NCBI RefSeq assembly: GCF_910592395.1
Contig: NC_088310.1
Location: 687,501 to 751,500 of the forward strand
Reading direction: 5' to 3'
Origin: Lineus longissimus
Taxonomy: Eukaryota; Nemertea; Pilidiophora; Heteronemertea; Lineidae
Length of the DNA: 64,000 nucleotides
The notes beneath the pieces were generated by a model. The model was not told where the DNA came from. It made no database searches and saw nothing but the letters and a program-made list of their open reading frames with translations. Shown here piece after piece: positions 47,901 through 60,407 of the stretch. A program made the translations under genes and the position numbers. Positions within the stretch are counted from its first letter, which is position 1. Each line of letters begins with the position of its first letter.

Positions 47901-48063
47901 ATGCACTTAGGCCGGATCCCAGCTTCTGTGTCGTCCAAACCTATAGGCCCTACAAGCACGTCAGAACGTTTTACCAAAACAGACCATGGGAGGAGGCTGA
48001 CGTTCGAGGTGCCGAATGCCACGACTTGCCGGGGGTCTGGAAATTTTTTTAATCTAGACCTGC

Positions 48064-48466
48064 TTAACACCTTCAGCGCCGAACCACGTAGATCTACGTG
48101 GCCCAAATCCCCCTCTTTGAGCTGGTTATCGGAGTCTCGTGGACTTCATGAAAGAACTACGCCATCGCCATTTTCAGGGCAAGATAGGAACTGAAAGGAC
48201 AAAACTATCTGTTCGGTTCCTACCGTACCCTGAAGATGGCGATGGCGTAGTTCAGAACTTCATGAAAGAACTACGCCATCGCCATCTTCAGGGCAAGGTA
48301 GAAACTGAAAAGACCTTTTATTTGTCTTTTCAGTTCTAGCCTTGCCCTGAAGATGGCGATGGCTTAGTTCTTTCATGAAGTCCATGAGACTCTGATAACC
48401 AGCTCAAGTCAAAAGGGGGGGGGTTGGGCCACGTAGATCTACGTGGTTCGGCGCTGAAGGTGTTAA
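48064..48466. mobile_element. TTAA-bounded foldback element, piggyBac-like MITE
   Basis: The ends are inverted copies: TTAACACCTTCAGCGCCGAA on the left and its reverse complement on the right, each followed inwards by the 18-bp palindrome CCACGTAGATCTACGTGG. TTAA at both edges is the target site of piggyBac-type transposons. The inside consists of four alternating inverted copies of a unit containing gaactacgccatcgccat and ttcagggcaag, so the 403-bp element can fold into nested hairpins. There is no transposase; it would depend on one supplied elsewhere. Confidence 0.8.
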
Positions 48467-50461
48467 ATGCGATTTCCTGGAATCTGAGAAGCTCCCCCCT
48501 CCCTCCGGCTCCGACGCCACTGCCCTATAAGGCCTGTGCCAATCGGACACCAAGCCATTTACGGCGCAACCCGGCACACCCGCGATCTTATCTGCCTCTT
48601 CGTCATTATAAAAGATGGAGCTAATATCGATGCGACTGCACTGTCGTTGTATCGATGGAGATAGGTTGTGAAGGATGCAAACAAAAACAGATGACTCCTT
48701 GACCCTCTACTGTTGGTCATACCAATGCAAATGAGCTGGACAGTTATCAATGAAACAAAACGGTCTATTCACAAGAAGATTGCACATGTTTCCTTTCGGC
48801 TATGATACTCGAGTTTGTCCTTTTTATCCCCATCATCCTTTGTACGAGTCTTGTATTTCAAGTTGTCGTGGGTGACGACGCGATCCATAAGGTTCGATTG
48901 CATTGATTTCGACACGTGATATCGGTAACTATGGAGAAGAGTGTGCAAAAGGCCTATCATTCGATATGTTTAATGCTAGCATCCCCCGAAGCTTGATCAT
49001 TTCCGGTGACCTTGGCCTGTCGTGAAAACAAACAAACTAAACTGAAATTCGTATCCTAATATGGCGAACCAATCACTGTACCCATATCAATACCCTGCAC
49101 AAAATCTTGGGGGAGTATCCGGTTAAGAAAAAGTCGCCATTTCTTTATTTATGAAAACGCTTAGTTTACCTCGTGATAATGCTTCGTTCACAAGTTTATT
49201 GCGCAGCGCAAATTGCCTGTCCTTCAGCGACACCTGCGATTATAATCGCTGCTATGTGTGATCAGATATCTTGTCTGCCGATAAAACTGGTAATCGCTGG
49301 ATTCGATATTCACAGGTCGGTGCGATCTCCGATTCTTGACGTAGGCACCTACAATGACCATCGCAAGCAAGCAATTTTTGTCGCACGATCATGATCGCTG
49401 GTCGAAGCGATTTAATCGGTCGTCTGCGCGGCGCTTTTAGGAAGGAGAAAAAAGACCGGTTAAGTCGGGAGGAAGGGAATGTTCTGTCTAAAAATGAATC
49501 ATCCAGACTTGCCTCACTGCGTTCTCTAGGCTAAAGTTTGGGAATCCATGCAGAGCCCCAGGCTGAACCTCATGGTATTATACTTGATAAGATGCAAAAC
49601 ATTGTCAGGATTGCACAGTCTATACCGCTATCAAATTCACAACCCTTTATTTCTGCAACGCAGGAATCGCGAGAGATCGTGCCATATCAAAGTCATTTCA
49701 GTTACATGAAAATAGTCGAACGGGGTGGGGCGGGTGGAGCGGGCGTCAGGATAGATTTTGTACAGCTGAGCAATTGCACAAGGACATGTGTAGCCATTAG
49801 AGCGGGTCACACAACGATAAGAAGCAATGGATGGTGTCCACCTTTAAATATATTGATCCGGCTACATTGCTGCATCCTCAGTGCGGGCCTCAGTGTCGCA
49901 GCCTCCGTATAGCTCACGTTAGCAAGATAGCGAGATCGGTGGTCACGTGACATGAGATGGTGCCACCTACGCGGTTGATGGCATTGATTTTCAATATCGT
50001 TTGAAGATATGCGCTGCTGTATACACGAGAGCCATTCACAAATGCTAGGCTATATAGGATTGAATGGAAATCTACAGTAGCTGTGTCTTAGCGGGGACAG
50101 CAGGGGCATTCAGCGTTAACGCTATGCGCCGCGAATTAAACGCGCTATCCATTACGTGGGTGCGAGCGTCTTTTTGAGTCCTTATCACTCATCTTTAGTG
50201 CGGGGGTGTAGCAATTATAACAGTCAATGACAGATTATAGAAGCACTTCTATCAAATTAACCACATCTATTATGAGGTTGTCTTTGGTGTCTCGGCTCTC
50301 ACATTCACAGCAGATTAATCGCCGCATAACGCATGCATGGCATGACAGTTTCATACTCCTACATTCAAATCAGGACGCGGCCGACTTATCGAGAAAATGG
50401 AAGGCCAACATTAATCTGGAGCCACTCTAGATCTCCGAGGGCCCATCAATTGCGAACGAAT

Positions 50462-50480
50462 TGACGTCATCGTGACGTCA
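50462..50480. promoter_or_regulatory. Two perfect CRE sites (TGACGTCA) 11 bp apart
   Basis: TGACGTCA occurs at 50462-50469 and again at 50473-50480. The full palindrome is the binding site of CREB/ATF bZIP factors. The start-to-start distance is about one helical turn, so both dimers would lie on one face of the DNA. The surrounding sequence is CpG-rich. Confidence 0.5.
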
Positions 50481-50905
50481 TCAGCACCGATGTTCGCTGA
50501 CTGCTAACATTCATCCCGGGAATGAAAAGGACACGAATGTATTTTATTTGCTGATGATTGTCGTCATTGAGAATTTCAAGCGACAGAGATGCCTAATTTC
50601 ATTACAAGGATCTGTCGCGCATCACGAGGATGGATTAGCGAACAGGGGGAAACTCAGCCTCAGTACCTCGTAAAGGCGGTAGCTCATGTCATGTGTGTCT
50701 AATTGCACTAGGTATAAAGATCAAATATCGTGCGCTTCTCTTTTTCTTAAAAACGTGTCTCAACAACCTAACATGATTCCATATTTTGTCCGATGCGGAA
50801 AATCGAGCAAGGTCTTCACTCCATCTGCCTCATAAGTGGTTGTTTGGTCAATAGAAATCACATGCTAGTGCGATTGGCGACTCCGCTTGCGACGAACCGC
50901 GCCCT

Positions 50906-50924
50906 GGGCGGGAACCCGGGCGGG
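50906..50924. promoter_or_regulatory. Pair of GC boxes
   Basis: GGGCGGG occurs at 50906-50912 and 50918-50924 within a short GC-rich patch. Such boxes bind Sp1/KLF factors. Together with the CRE pair 430 bp upstream this suggests a promoter, but no transcript start or exon is visible. Confidence 0.4.
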
Positions 50925-53028
50925 TAAAGTACCGTAGGTGCTCGGCGTTTCTAATGTATGGTTGTGCCGCTCACCGCGGAAACTGGCGCTCTTCAGTGCA
51001 ATCGGGAATGCTCGCGAGATTCAGTTGCAGTAAAGTCCTGTATTGCCAAAACGGTATCGAATTTCCTGTTTGCATTGGGGTTGGTTTCATTATCACTTCA
51101 CCATGATAATGGCATGAAATATAATAATTCATGATAACTAATTTCTTGGTAAAATCGAAGTTATGCGAGCTAGCCTCGTTCTGGTGAAGCAGAGCAAATG
51201 ATGATCTCTACGGGCCTTTCGACGTGAATTCCCATCAAATCCCAATCAAAATACCAGATAAAATCATGATTGCCGTAAATCAGAACAAAGCGTGATTCAT
51301 TAAGAATGATAGATCACGATAAAACTGTATTTGCCAAATCACGAAAAACGGAACCGAGGGATGAAACGAAGATGTTGCTGGTATGAAGAGTGAACGTTAA
51401 TCACGGAAAAACTAGAATCAAACAATCACGATTTTTCGTCTTGGCCCCTACTGCTTTTGTTCAGATGGACACTTTCGACTTTCATGCCAACTAGCTGGCG
51501 CTGGTAATCAGTCGCTTGATCTCTCCTCCGACATTCCAAGGAGTGGCTCCTCGAGACCTATTTACTTGCGAGAACCTCATTCATGAATAACTTTGAACTT
51601 GCCCTTGTGAGCCACGTCTGAACTTTGAAGTGTTTTCAGCAGTTTCTTCGTGGCTTAGGCCTATCAGAACATACCATACTTTAGTAGACACAATCCATAA
51701 CGGAGACACAATATATGTGCTGTTTGTTGTTACAACAGAGGCCATTCTTTCGTGTAAACTTCCCCACCCCGCTTGTCATCTCGAAGCATGGTCCCATTCA
51801 TAATACAATGGTTCCTATCCCAGGCAGAATTATGAATGAATTACCCAAGTACGCAGTTTGGTGATGTTGTTTATGACGCCAAGAGACTTACTTTGAGTAA
51901 TTTTTATTCGCGTCATACACAGGTAACTCTGATTGCAATTACAGAACACGCTTGGTTAGTGGGCGATATGTAGCTTTACATTCGTGCGCTTACTGTTATA
52001 TAAAAAATATGGCTTGATAGAGGGGTTTAGTACTCCTAAAAACGAATGGCCTCGAGCGCCTTCAAAGCACATGCTCCTCAGTGATGTCATCGTTGTCGTT
52101 ATGCTGATTGGATAGTCACAACCAATCTAGCAGTGATTGGTCGCTGGGAACACGGAATACTTTACATGAGTTATATCAATGTAACACATCGTTAGAGTCG
52201 CTTTAGGCGATGTGCTTATACTGTATTCTGGATACATTTGGGTCAGGGGAGTTTGAATCCACTAAATTCAATGGCGAATGCAACAACTAAGGTCAAAGTT
52301 CCCACGCAATTTATGAATGAAGGCTCCATCGCCAACCCTACTCCAGAGGTCATTTGCATAATAAAGTCGGCACTATTTTCCCATCATTGCACCGATGTGA
52401 CACGGATATGTTCATCCGCGAACACCTGCACCTAAAATCTCGACTTCATCGATTTGGGATGGAAAATACTGGAATAAAATTCCGATTTAGTTGTTTATGA
52501 ATCCAATACATCGCAATCTTGAATGCTTTAGATATTCAGGCAACCAGAAGAAAATGACTAGCGAACTATATTCAGTTCGATTATATTACACTTGTTTCAA
52601 GCATTACGTACATGCGATTGGATAGGTGACTACAGTGTTTTAGTTTCGTTCAGTTTTGGATAGGGAAAGGAGAAATAAATACAATAAAATGTAGGATTTA
52701 GACAAACGAAATGACTGAACCCCAGAACAAGCAGGAGTGAGTACCAAATATGTCATGTTATGTCTTGAACGTCCCTCACATTTGTGGAAACGATTCATGA
52801 ATGCGTGTGCAATGTGTATGCATGGTCCAAAATGGACGACTGTCTTTCTATGGTCGGTTTTATATGCTGTATTCGTTGGGCTCCTGCGTTTATATTGAAT
52901 GTGTCAGCTGGTTTATTGAATGTGTTTGGCATATTTCGGGTGTTACATTTTCCAAGGCATCTAATGTACGAATCATTTGATGCAGTTATCACAGTGTAAT
53001 CGCGGGGTAAAGTTGGTGTACTCTTCAT

Positions 53029-53040
53029 CGCCGCCATTTT
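53029..53040 (-). promoter_or_regulatory. YY1-type motif, possible start-codon context
   Basis: CGCCGCCATTTT is a match to the YY1 motif; on the minus strand it reads AAAATGGCGGCG, the form that often surrounds a start codon (Met-Ala-Ala). A minus-strand frame MAAMKSTPTLPRDYTVITAS runs from here for 80 codons to a stop but resembles no protein I know. Confidence 0.3.
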
Positions 53041-53298
53041 CTCACACTCCACATCCACCATCCCAGTTTTCATTCATAAAAACCGAACGCGATCCTCGCA
53101 ACTCGCGCCTAAAACAGGCGGTCTGACAGTAGATTGAATGTTACAAAAGCAAGATGACTTGTTATTCTTTGTGATAGCCTTGGCTTTTTATGTTTGTGGT
53201 GTCTAGAAATAGTGTTTTGTCGAAAAATACATTTTATACTCTGTTTCAAGTTTTTACACTCCCACCTTGTCTGGAAAACCCGTTCACTAATTGACGTG

Positions 53299-53313
53299 GG
53301 TCACGTGACCAAT
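53299..53313. promoter_or_regulatory. Palindromic E-box joined to a CCAAT box
   Basis: GGTCACGTGACC is a perfect 12-bp palindrome containing CACGTG (USF/MITF-type site), and its last two bases begin CCAAT. A similar GTCACGTGAC is at 49942-49951. Confidence 0.4.
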
Positions 53314-55884
53314 TCCATTCATATATTTCCTGTGTGACGTGACCAAGCAATTAGGCAACTTCCTACAGAATGGATGTGTATATTCTGCATTGGTATTGGT
53401 TGCCTCAGTGTCCTTATTCACCAATGGGTATTGCATAATGCATAGCTGTGCATATCCATGAATGGACCAATTACTGATCAATGGAATTTGAACAATGAAT
53501 GGTCAATGCCATTGGCATTGGTTTTCATTGACGAAACCGAGCTGGTGTCAATTGTAAAATGTTTATCATGCTTGTTTGGATCATGTTTATTTTTTTTAAA
53601 TATATTGATTGAACATAAAAAGTCCACGATTCCAGTAAAGTGATGATACATGAAGTCCTTTGTTACGCTATTGGTGTATGACATCAGAGAGTGTGTCATC
53701 ATTGGTTAAATCATCAATTGCTGGTAAAATTTATGATATTAATCAGTGGTGATTGAGACTGGGGTTATAGTTTTGGTTGATATCCATGAGTAGAGAAGGC
53801 AAATTCAGGAATTGATAAATTGATTGTAGTTTTAACTACATGTACATTCACTGACTACTGTATTAAATCACCCCAAGGAGTTTGTCTTTATTGTCCTCAT
53901 GACTTGCTTGAATTGGAAGGAGTTGGTAGAAGTTATGTGTCAAGTCTGTAAATGTATGTAATAATCAAAATTATAGGAAGTACTGTTGAAAATGAATGAA
54001 GAGTCAAAAGCCTGTAAGTTTTCAAAATGGCAGAACATGTACATCGTTTTGGTGTACATGTATCCATCCGACATTAATTTTAAAAAGGTGTGTGTACAAT
54101 TCATGAAATTGCATACTTGGACTTTGGAGGTCAAGATGGGTATATCTGGTGACATCTCTCAGTATGATACAGATAGTCTAATACTTGTTGACCTGTCACC
54201 TGGCTGCCGAATATCTTGATGTGAATCTCATGATTACGATTGATTTTGAAAAGAGTATGGACAATACAAGTATATGATTGCCGTGTAAAACTCTTGACCC
54301 ATTATTTTGGTCACTGGGTCAGAAGTTTGTTCATCAAGTTCATGTTCGTATCAATAGTTTATCTTAACAGGAAAGAGATTCAATACATGTGTATGTAACC
54401 AAATGTAGACTGCCTAGATTTGGAGGAAAAAAAATTAGACGCAGTGAAAAACAAACATTTGAGGGTTTGGCCTGTTGAATGATTTTGTTCTCCTACCAAA
54501 TAAATATATGAAATTTGACATCATAAGCTGTTGAATCCTGATCTTGATCAAGTCTTTGATTAACCCTGTGAATGATTCAACACGATATTATTGGGACAGA
54601 CCGCAGGAGCCTGGATGTAGGAAATAGGAAGCTCATGAATAGAATTGGGTAAGCTGGATATAGGCCTATTCCTAGAAATCTGGGGCTGGTAAAATGCAAA
54701 TGTGCTATGTACAGGTGTTTCGTTGTGTTGGCTTGAAAATATTATTGGGCTTACATTACATTGTACATGGGCATTGGCCGACATTGTACATGTACTGTAG
54801 GCTTAGCTTAGGCCTACCACCTGACCAAAAGGATATTGAGTTGAGAGCACTATCAATGTCATCGCAGTCATTAGTGTACTTATGAAGATCAAACTAAAAG
54901 ATCTTGTCATGCCCTGCTGGTGGCAGTGATAAAGTGCAACCAAATTCAACTTTTTAACTTTCATCATAAAATGTAACAGACTGTAAATGGTCTCGCTCAC
55001 GTCTGTCTGTGTAGTGACCAGGAGGACCAACCACTTCTGAAGCTACCTTCACCAGCTAAAATGTGACTGTTACATCATTATCATCCTCAGCAACAATACT
55101 GGCTAGACAGAACACTGAGCAAGCATTAAAAGGAGCACTCCGTCAACATGTAATGCACAGTGGGCCAATTGAAGAAAATGGAAGCAGTGTCTTCCCTGAC
55201 AGTTTTGAACACATTTAGATGAATATGTGTAAAACAGGGCCTCTTAGACCTAGTCCTAGTCCAATATTTCATTTGAAAAAAATATTTTTTCCCCAGAAAC
55301 GAGGGGATATCAAGCATCATGGCATTCAGCCACAACAGTCAGAATATCCAAGAATTACATAAAGTAAAATCGGGTTACATATAGGTTACCGGCAAATAAA
55401 TAAGCAACCAAATAGTACCAAGGTTTTTACAGTGCAAACCGATTGTGAACAAATGATTTCGTAGAAGTTGAGATTTGATCCCTTCCATACATTGAGTATC
55501 CATCTTGATCACCTGTCGAAGTCCAAATCACAAGTGAATTAGATATTTTGAATATGTATTGATCAAATTGCATTTGTTTGATATGCCTCATCAGTACATG
55601 TATTTATAAGGCTTATCAAATTTAAAATGAATGGATGCTTGTTAAGTTGTCAGACATGCAAGTGGCATTCTGATTCTGAACGAGTGTCTTCCATCTGTCT
55701 TTCATTTAGTGGGACACGCTTGCTTCAGATAATGACTTGCTCTGGTGGGACGCATGGCTTGCATCTGCTCAGAAGTGTGAGCAGCTCCAAGGCATTCAAA
55801 CATGTCAAAGGCTCTAGGGCCTACATGTACATGTCACACTAAGTTGAGGATTGGGTTGATGCTGGCATCAACTAGCTTGCTGTG

Positions 55885-56105
55885 AATGATTGCTGTTGAT
55901 CCCGTTGGGAATGACGATGTGGGGATCTCTCATAGAAAATGGGCATTACTGTTGAGGCCCGCTGTTGATCCGGGCTTTAGATGTGAGGGTCTCTGTTGGA
56001 GGAAGGGACATTGTTGTTGATTCGTTTGGATGTTAGAGCCTCTGTTTTTGGAAAAGGAGCACTGTTGTTAGTCTCTTTGGTTGGGAGGGTTTCTCTCGGG
56101 GTTTA
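55885..56105. repeat. Diverged tandem repeat, about 52-70 bp
   Basis: Four decayed units each start with a ctgttgttgatyc-like motif (near 55890, 55960, 56011 and 56063) and contain a gggtctctgttgg-like motif. Confidence 0.55.
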
Positions 56106-58369
56106 TTGGTCCCTCTGGATGCTGCACTTTGATTTTTTTCACAAATGTAGCTAACATTGAGCAGTTGCGGTCTCTGCCCAGCTGCAGTCAAATTGCACCT
56201 TTCCCAATCATTGTGTGGAAGATGGATTTATATAATAATGTCTTTGTGGGTCATGTTCCATGCTCATATTATTCAAGGAAAAGGGAATTGAGCTGGATGA
56301 TGGGCTAAAGGCTGTTTACAGGCCGACTGGAGCAGCTGGCTCTCAACAGCAGCGTAGATATCCTCTGGTGAGATGATGGTAATGGAATATGCGAACAGGA
56401 AGTGCAAAAAATCACTCGCACATGTTTGCAGTAGTTTGGGTCATGTGGTGGCTTAATTTAGCATGTTGCACTTAGGCAGGTATACTGAGGTATAGGTGAT
56501 GTGGAGGAGACTGTAGGCTTCAGGTATATAAAACAGGTAACAGCCTACATAATATTAGGCCTTCTTGGGGGCAAGAATTATAGGTACCGAATTATAACAA
56601 ACCTCTAACATTGTACACATTGTGTAAATGTTGGTATAGCCCTAGTTTCCATAGGATTAGGACTGCCTGTGTTTTATTGCTAAACCTTCCATTTGGAGCA
56701 TTTACTGTTTGCAGCCACTCCACTCTGAAAGAGCTACCCATCTTGCAAAAGGTGACTAGTGCAAGTGAAGTAATAGTATAAAGAATGTGGTTCAGGGTAG
56801 CCAAAATTCTCATGATTCCAAACTAAGGTCAAAATTTGGCAACTGTATCTCAGTTTTAAACCAAGCTGTTGGCCTTTGCCATCAACTTTGAAAATTAGGT
56901 GTTTGATATCAATCTTAAAAATGATGACATTGCAAATATTATACTATGTACATTGCAATATGGACTAGAAGGGGTGGATACATTTAGGCCATGGATGTAT
57001 AGAATGTCAACTGTTGTGCATAAATTGTAGCCCCATGTATAATGGCATTGGAGTGGTATTGAAGTGATATGAATATCTCTATGTTAGGGCATTTGCTGAT
57101 CATAATGCCTGCTCTTGTCATATGCTCTTGCTGGGTACCATTCAGTCAGTGTGTTGGTCTTTGGTCGAAAGCCATGCATTACTACAAAACATGTGTTCAT
57201 TTGCAATGAGTAGATCACAGTCCTTTCCTAAATTGTGTAGAAAAGACCCTATAACAAGCTGTTCACCAGCACAGATGATGCAGGGCCAGGCTGTACTCTT
57301 CAAATTATGATTTTTTTCTCTCCGATTGTCTGTCAACAAGCCGATGATTGCCAAACTATGCAAATTATCAACAGTATCCTCTCCAATGACACCCTTGGGA
57401 CGAACAAAGGCTAAAATAGGGTAGTCTCCTGATTACAGAGGTTGAATTGTATAGAAAAAACTCATTTGGTTTAAAATGACTGTCCTTGATATAAAAGGGT
57501 GTGTTCTGCTGAGAGGTATCCACTAAAAGAGGTTCCACAATCTTGTAAATGAGAAGTCATCTTGCGGGGTGTCCCCTCTGCCTATAATGTGAGCGAGTGC
57601 ATGGAGTGAGTGTGTGTGAATTTCATGTATGTCATGTTGGTATAGAAAAGTTAAGTTAGCTGCAGCATTTTCACATGGAGCCCGATCCTATTTTCTAGTG
57701 CATCAAGATATTGGGACCTAGACTGTTTGAAAAAGGCAGAAGAGGTTACAGCAAGTGCAAAGTTACTAAGGTAAGCTTGGTTTCGTGGGCCAGTACAAGT
57801 TTCCTTTATCGGTTGGCTTTCATCTGTGGCACCCAATTTTTTTAGGAACCCTTTGTTTTGTAGTGACATGTACCAGGTCCTGTTTTATACCGTTTGTTTG
57901 ATGTGATGGGATATTTCTTTATTTTGCAATTTTGGACATTAGACCATCCACCGTAGAGCTGAGCTTTATGTCTAAACGCAACGACCCTTATCGGTGATGT
58001 ACGCTTGAAACTATTGAATCCATGCACCTTCCTGCTCCGCGGATGGTTTCCTTGTCCTGCACCATGTTTATGCTTCTTGCTTGATCCTTGGTTGTTAGCA
58101 GCATGATTGGCCCCTTCCCTTTACTCAAAAGCTCCAAAGAATCAGAGATTACTGCAAAGAGGGGTACAAATTACTTTAGAGAGGAATTGTTCTTCCTTTC
58201 TGAGGCCATTTTCTCCCTAACTGCTTTCTCCACGTGAGTGGTGGTTGCAGATCTGGTGAGCCCTGGACGCGGCCTGCTCGATGTAGTGACCTGATGGATG
58301 TCTCGTGCGTCTCCCTGAGCCTTGTGTGCATGAAACTGTTGTATAAATGGACGAGATTGTGAATCCCCA

Positions 58370-58384
58370 TTGTTGTTGTTGTTC
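58370..58384. repeat. (TTG)n microsatellite
   Basis: Five ttg units in a row. Confidence 0.8.
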
Positions 58385-58480
58385 TTGTCTTCATGCCTCT
58401 AGGATGTGTGTTGTACATGTACATCGTATGAAGTCTGTGTAACTTGCTGTTGTGAACATTTGTACTTTTTTCCGACTTAC

Positions 58481-58605
58481 TTTTCTGTTGGTTTTCAGGG
58501 ATTAGTTTGTTCTCCTTTGGTTTTCAGGGAGTAGTTTGTTCTTCTGTTGGTTTTCAGGGAGTAGTTTGTTCTTCTGTTGGTTTTCAGGGAGTAGTTTCTT
58601 CAGAA
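58481..58605. repeat. Minisatellite with 30-bp unit, four copies
   Basis: ttggttttcaggga recurs at 58488, 58517, 58547 and 58577, with agtagtttgttcttctg between copies. Each unit has a pyrimidine-rich tract ending in CAG, followed by GG, resembling a 3' splice site on the plus strand. Confidence 0.9.
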
Positions 58606-59589
58606 ATGTAATTTTCTGAGATAATCCTTGTTGCTGCTGTGTTGTATCATGCCTCATGTGTATTTATTCCTGTTCATCTGCCATGTTGTGTAAGTTTGCT
58701 GTTGTGAACTATGCTTCTTTTTATTTTCTACTGACTACACAGATTATTTCAATTTTCAGGAAAACTTGGCTTCAGAAGCTAAAATACTCCTCAAGGCTTT
58801 CGATTATTTCATGGTATTATCCATTGAAATACAATGTCAGAACAAGACTCATCATTATGGCAGGCAAAACGTTTTATGCCACATGTAGTTTGGTTTGGGT
58901 GCTGGATCTGTTCTTTTTCTGTTGGGCCGTATTTCTCTTATAGCAAGCTAAATCCCATTTGAGAAAACGTTCATTGCCAAACATCAGTATAGCAGCAGCG
59001 CCCACTGTCAGATCTGCCATTTCAATATGACTGGCCACCTCTTCACCGTGGCATGGCGACCTCGCAATGTAACCACCTGTTAGCGACGTGTCCTCAGCCT
59101 CAGTAAGGTGCAAACCTTATTCTCCTGGGCTAGCATCAGAAAATGCATTGCTTCCATTCAGAAAACGGTAATTTTGTAGCCATCTTAGACTGGTTTCCAT
59201 GGCAACTGGTGTAAACTTGTGCTAGATCCCTGTAATTTTTGTCATCTTAGATATTCTGGTTGTTGAAACATCGTCAACGTCCATACATTGCGATTGCTGT
59301 AATAAGACATACTCTAGATCCTCTGATCTAAGCTAGTTTATCATGTAGAAATCAAAACAAGGGCCAGGGATGGGGGGAATATGACATTCTGTGTTGTAAA
59401 CACATTGTCTATTCAAATTGAACATGTTGAATGGTATTGAATGTCTATGTTGCATGATACATGTATCTGCTTGAATTGTCTATTCAGAACAGGGGTACAA
59501 TGTAGAGTTATGAGGTAGGCCTGATCTAACCAGCAGGTGAACCGTAGAAAGTCTCAAGCCATAACATCCTTCATTCATGTCCTTTCATG

Positions 59590-60057
59590 TACCGTATTTT
59601 CCGGATTATCCCCCGCACTGCCATATGACCCGCACCCCCTTTGACCATTACCTAAAGCCACGCAAGACCCGCACCTGATTATGACCCGCACTGCTCCAAG
59701 ACCCGCATTCTCCAAAAATAGTAAGCCATTCATTGATGTTGAAATCCTAGAACCGCCATGTTTTTTTTAATTGTTAACCAAAGTGGATCAATTCCAGCAT
59801 GGCCGTAACTTGTTTTCCCTAGCGGAGACATCACAAACTATGCGATCATGGCGGAAATATTGGTTGAAAACAATGCGAAAACGATGGACATAAATCCTTA
59901 TCAAGTAACCAGTTTGGTCCCCTTTTTTTTCTTTGGGGTTGGGGCTTATCCCTCTCAGAATCCACGCAAGACCCGCACCTTTGTATCACCCGCACCCCCC
60001 CTTTTTGGGGCTTTTTGAGGGCAAAAAGCCGCGGGTCATACACCGGAAAATACGGTA
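59590..60057. mobile_element. Inverted-repeat DNA element (MITE-like), 468 bp
   Basis: TACCGTATTTTCCGG at the left is exactly inverted at the right end (CCGGAAAATACGGTA). Just inside both ends are GC-rich blocks, and gacccgcac recurs at least five times in direct orientation. No long open frame is present. It fits a non-autonomous DNA transposon of a family I cannot name; TA at each edge may be the target duplication. Confidence 0.8.
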
Positions 60058-60407
60058 ATCTTTATGGGAGACAAGGGGTTAGGAATCCACTAAAAAGCGA
60101 TTTTGCTTTTTGAATCTAATTACCCCAGTCTGTCTTAATTAGTCATAAATAATGTCCCACTTTCTGCCGATATTGTCTTTTCTGTGAATGCCTCTTTCAT
60201 GTCTTTATCATAAAGGGTTAATGGAGATACTAGGCCAATGTACTACCAAATACACAAGTCATTCAAAACCACCTACACAATAAGAATTGATCTAAGTTAT
60301 AGTACTTGTACCTGTATGTGTACAATGTGAGCATAGTTCAGTACCTGGCTGTACAAAATTGCATGTAGGCCAAGTGTGTCAGTTTTTATCTGAAGACATT
60401 CAACAAC

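Larger units (their letters stand above)
45000..53400. other. CpG-richer region, possible promoter domain
   Basis: Compared with its flanks this region has many more CG dinucleotides and shows clustered promoter-type motifs, listed separately. No exon of an identifiable protein was found. It may contain the 5' end of a neighbouring gene. Confidence 0.35.
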
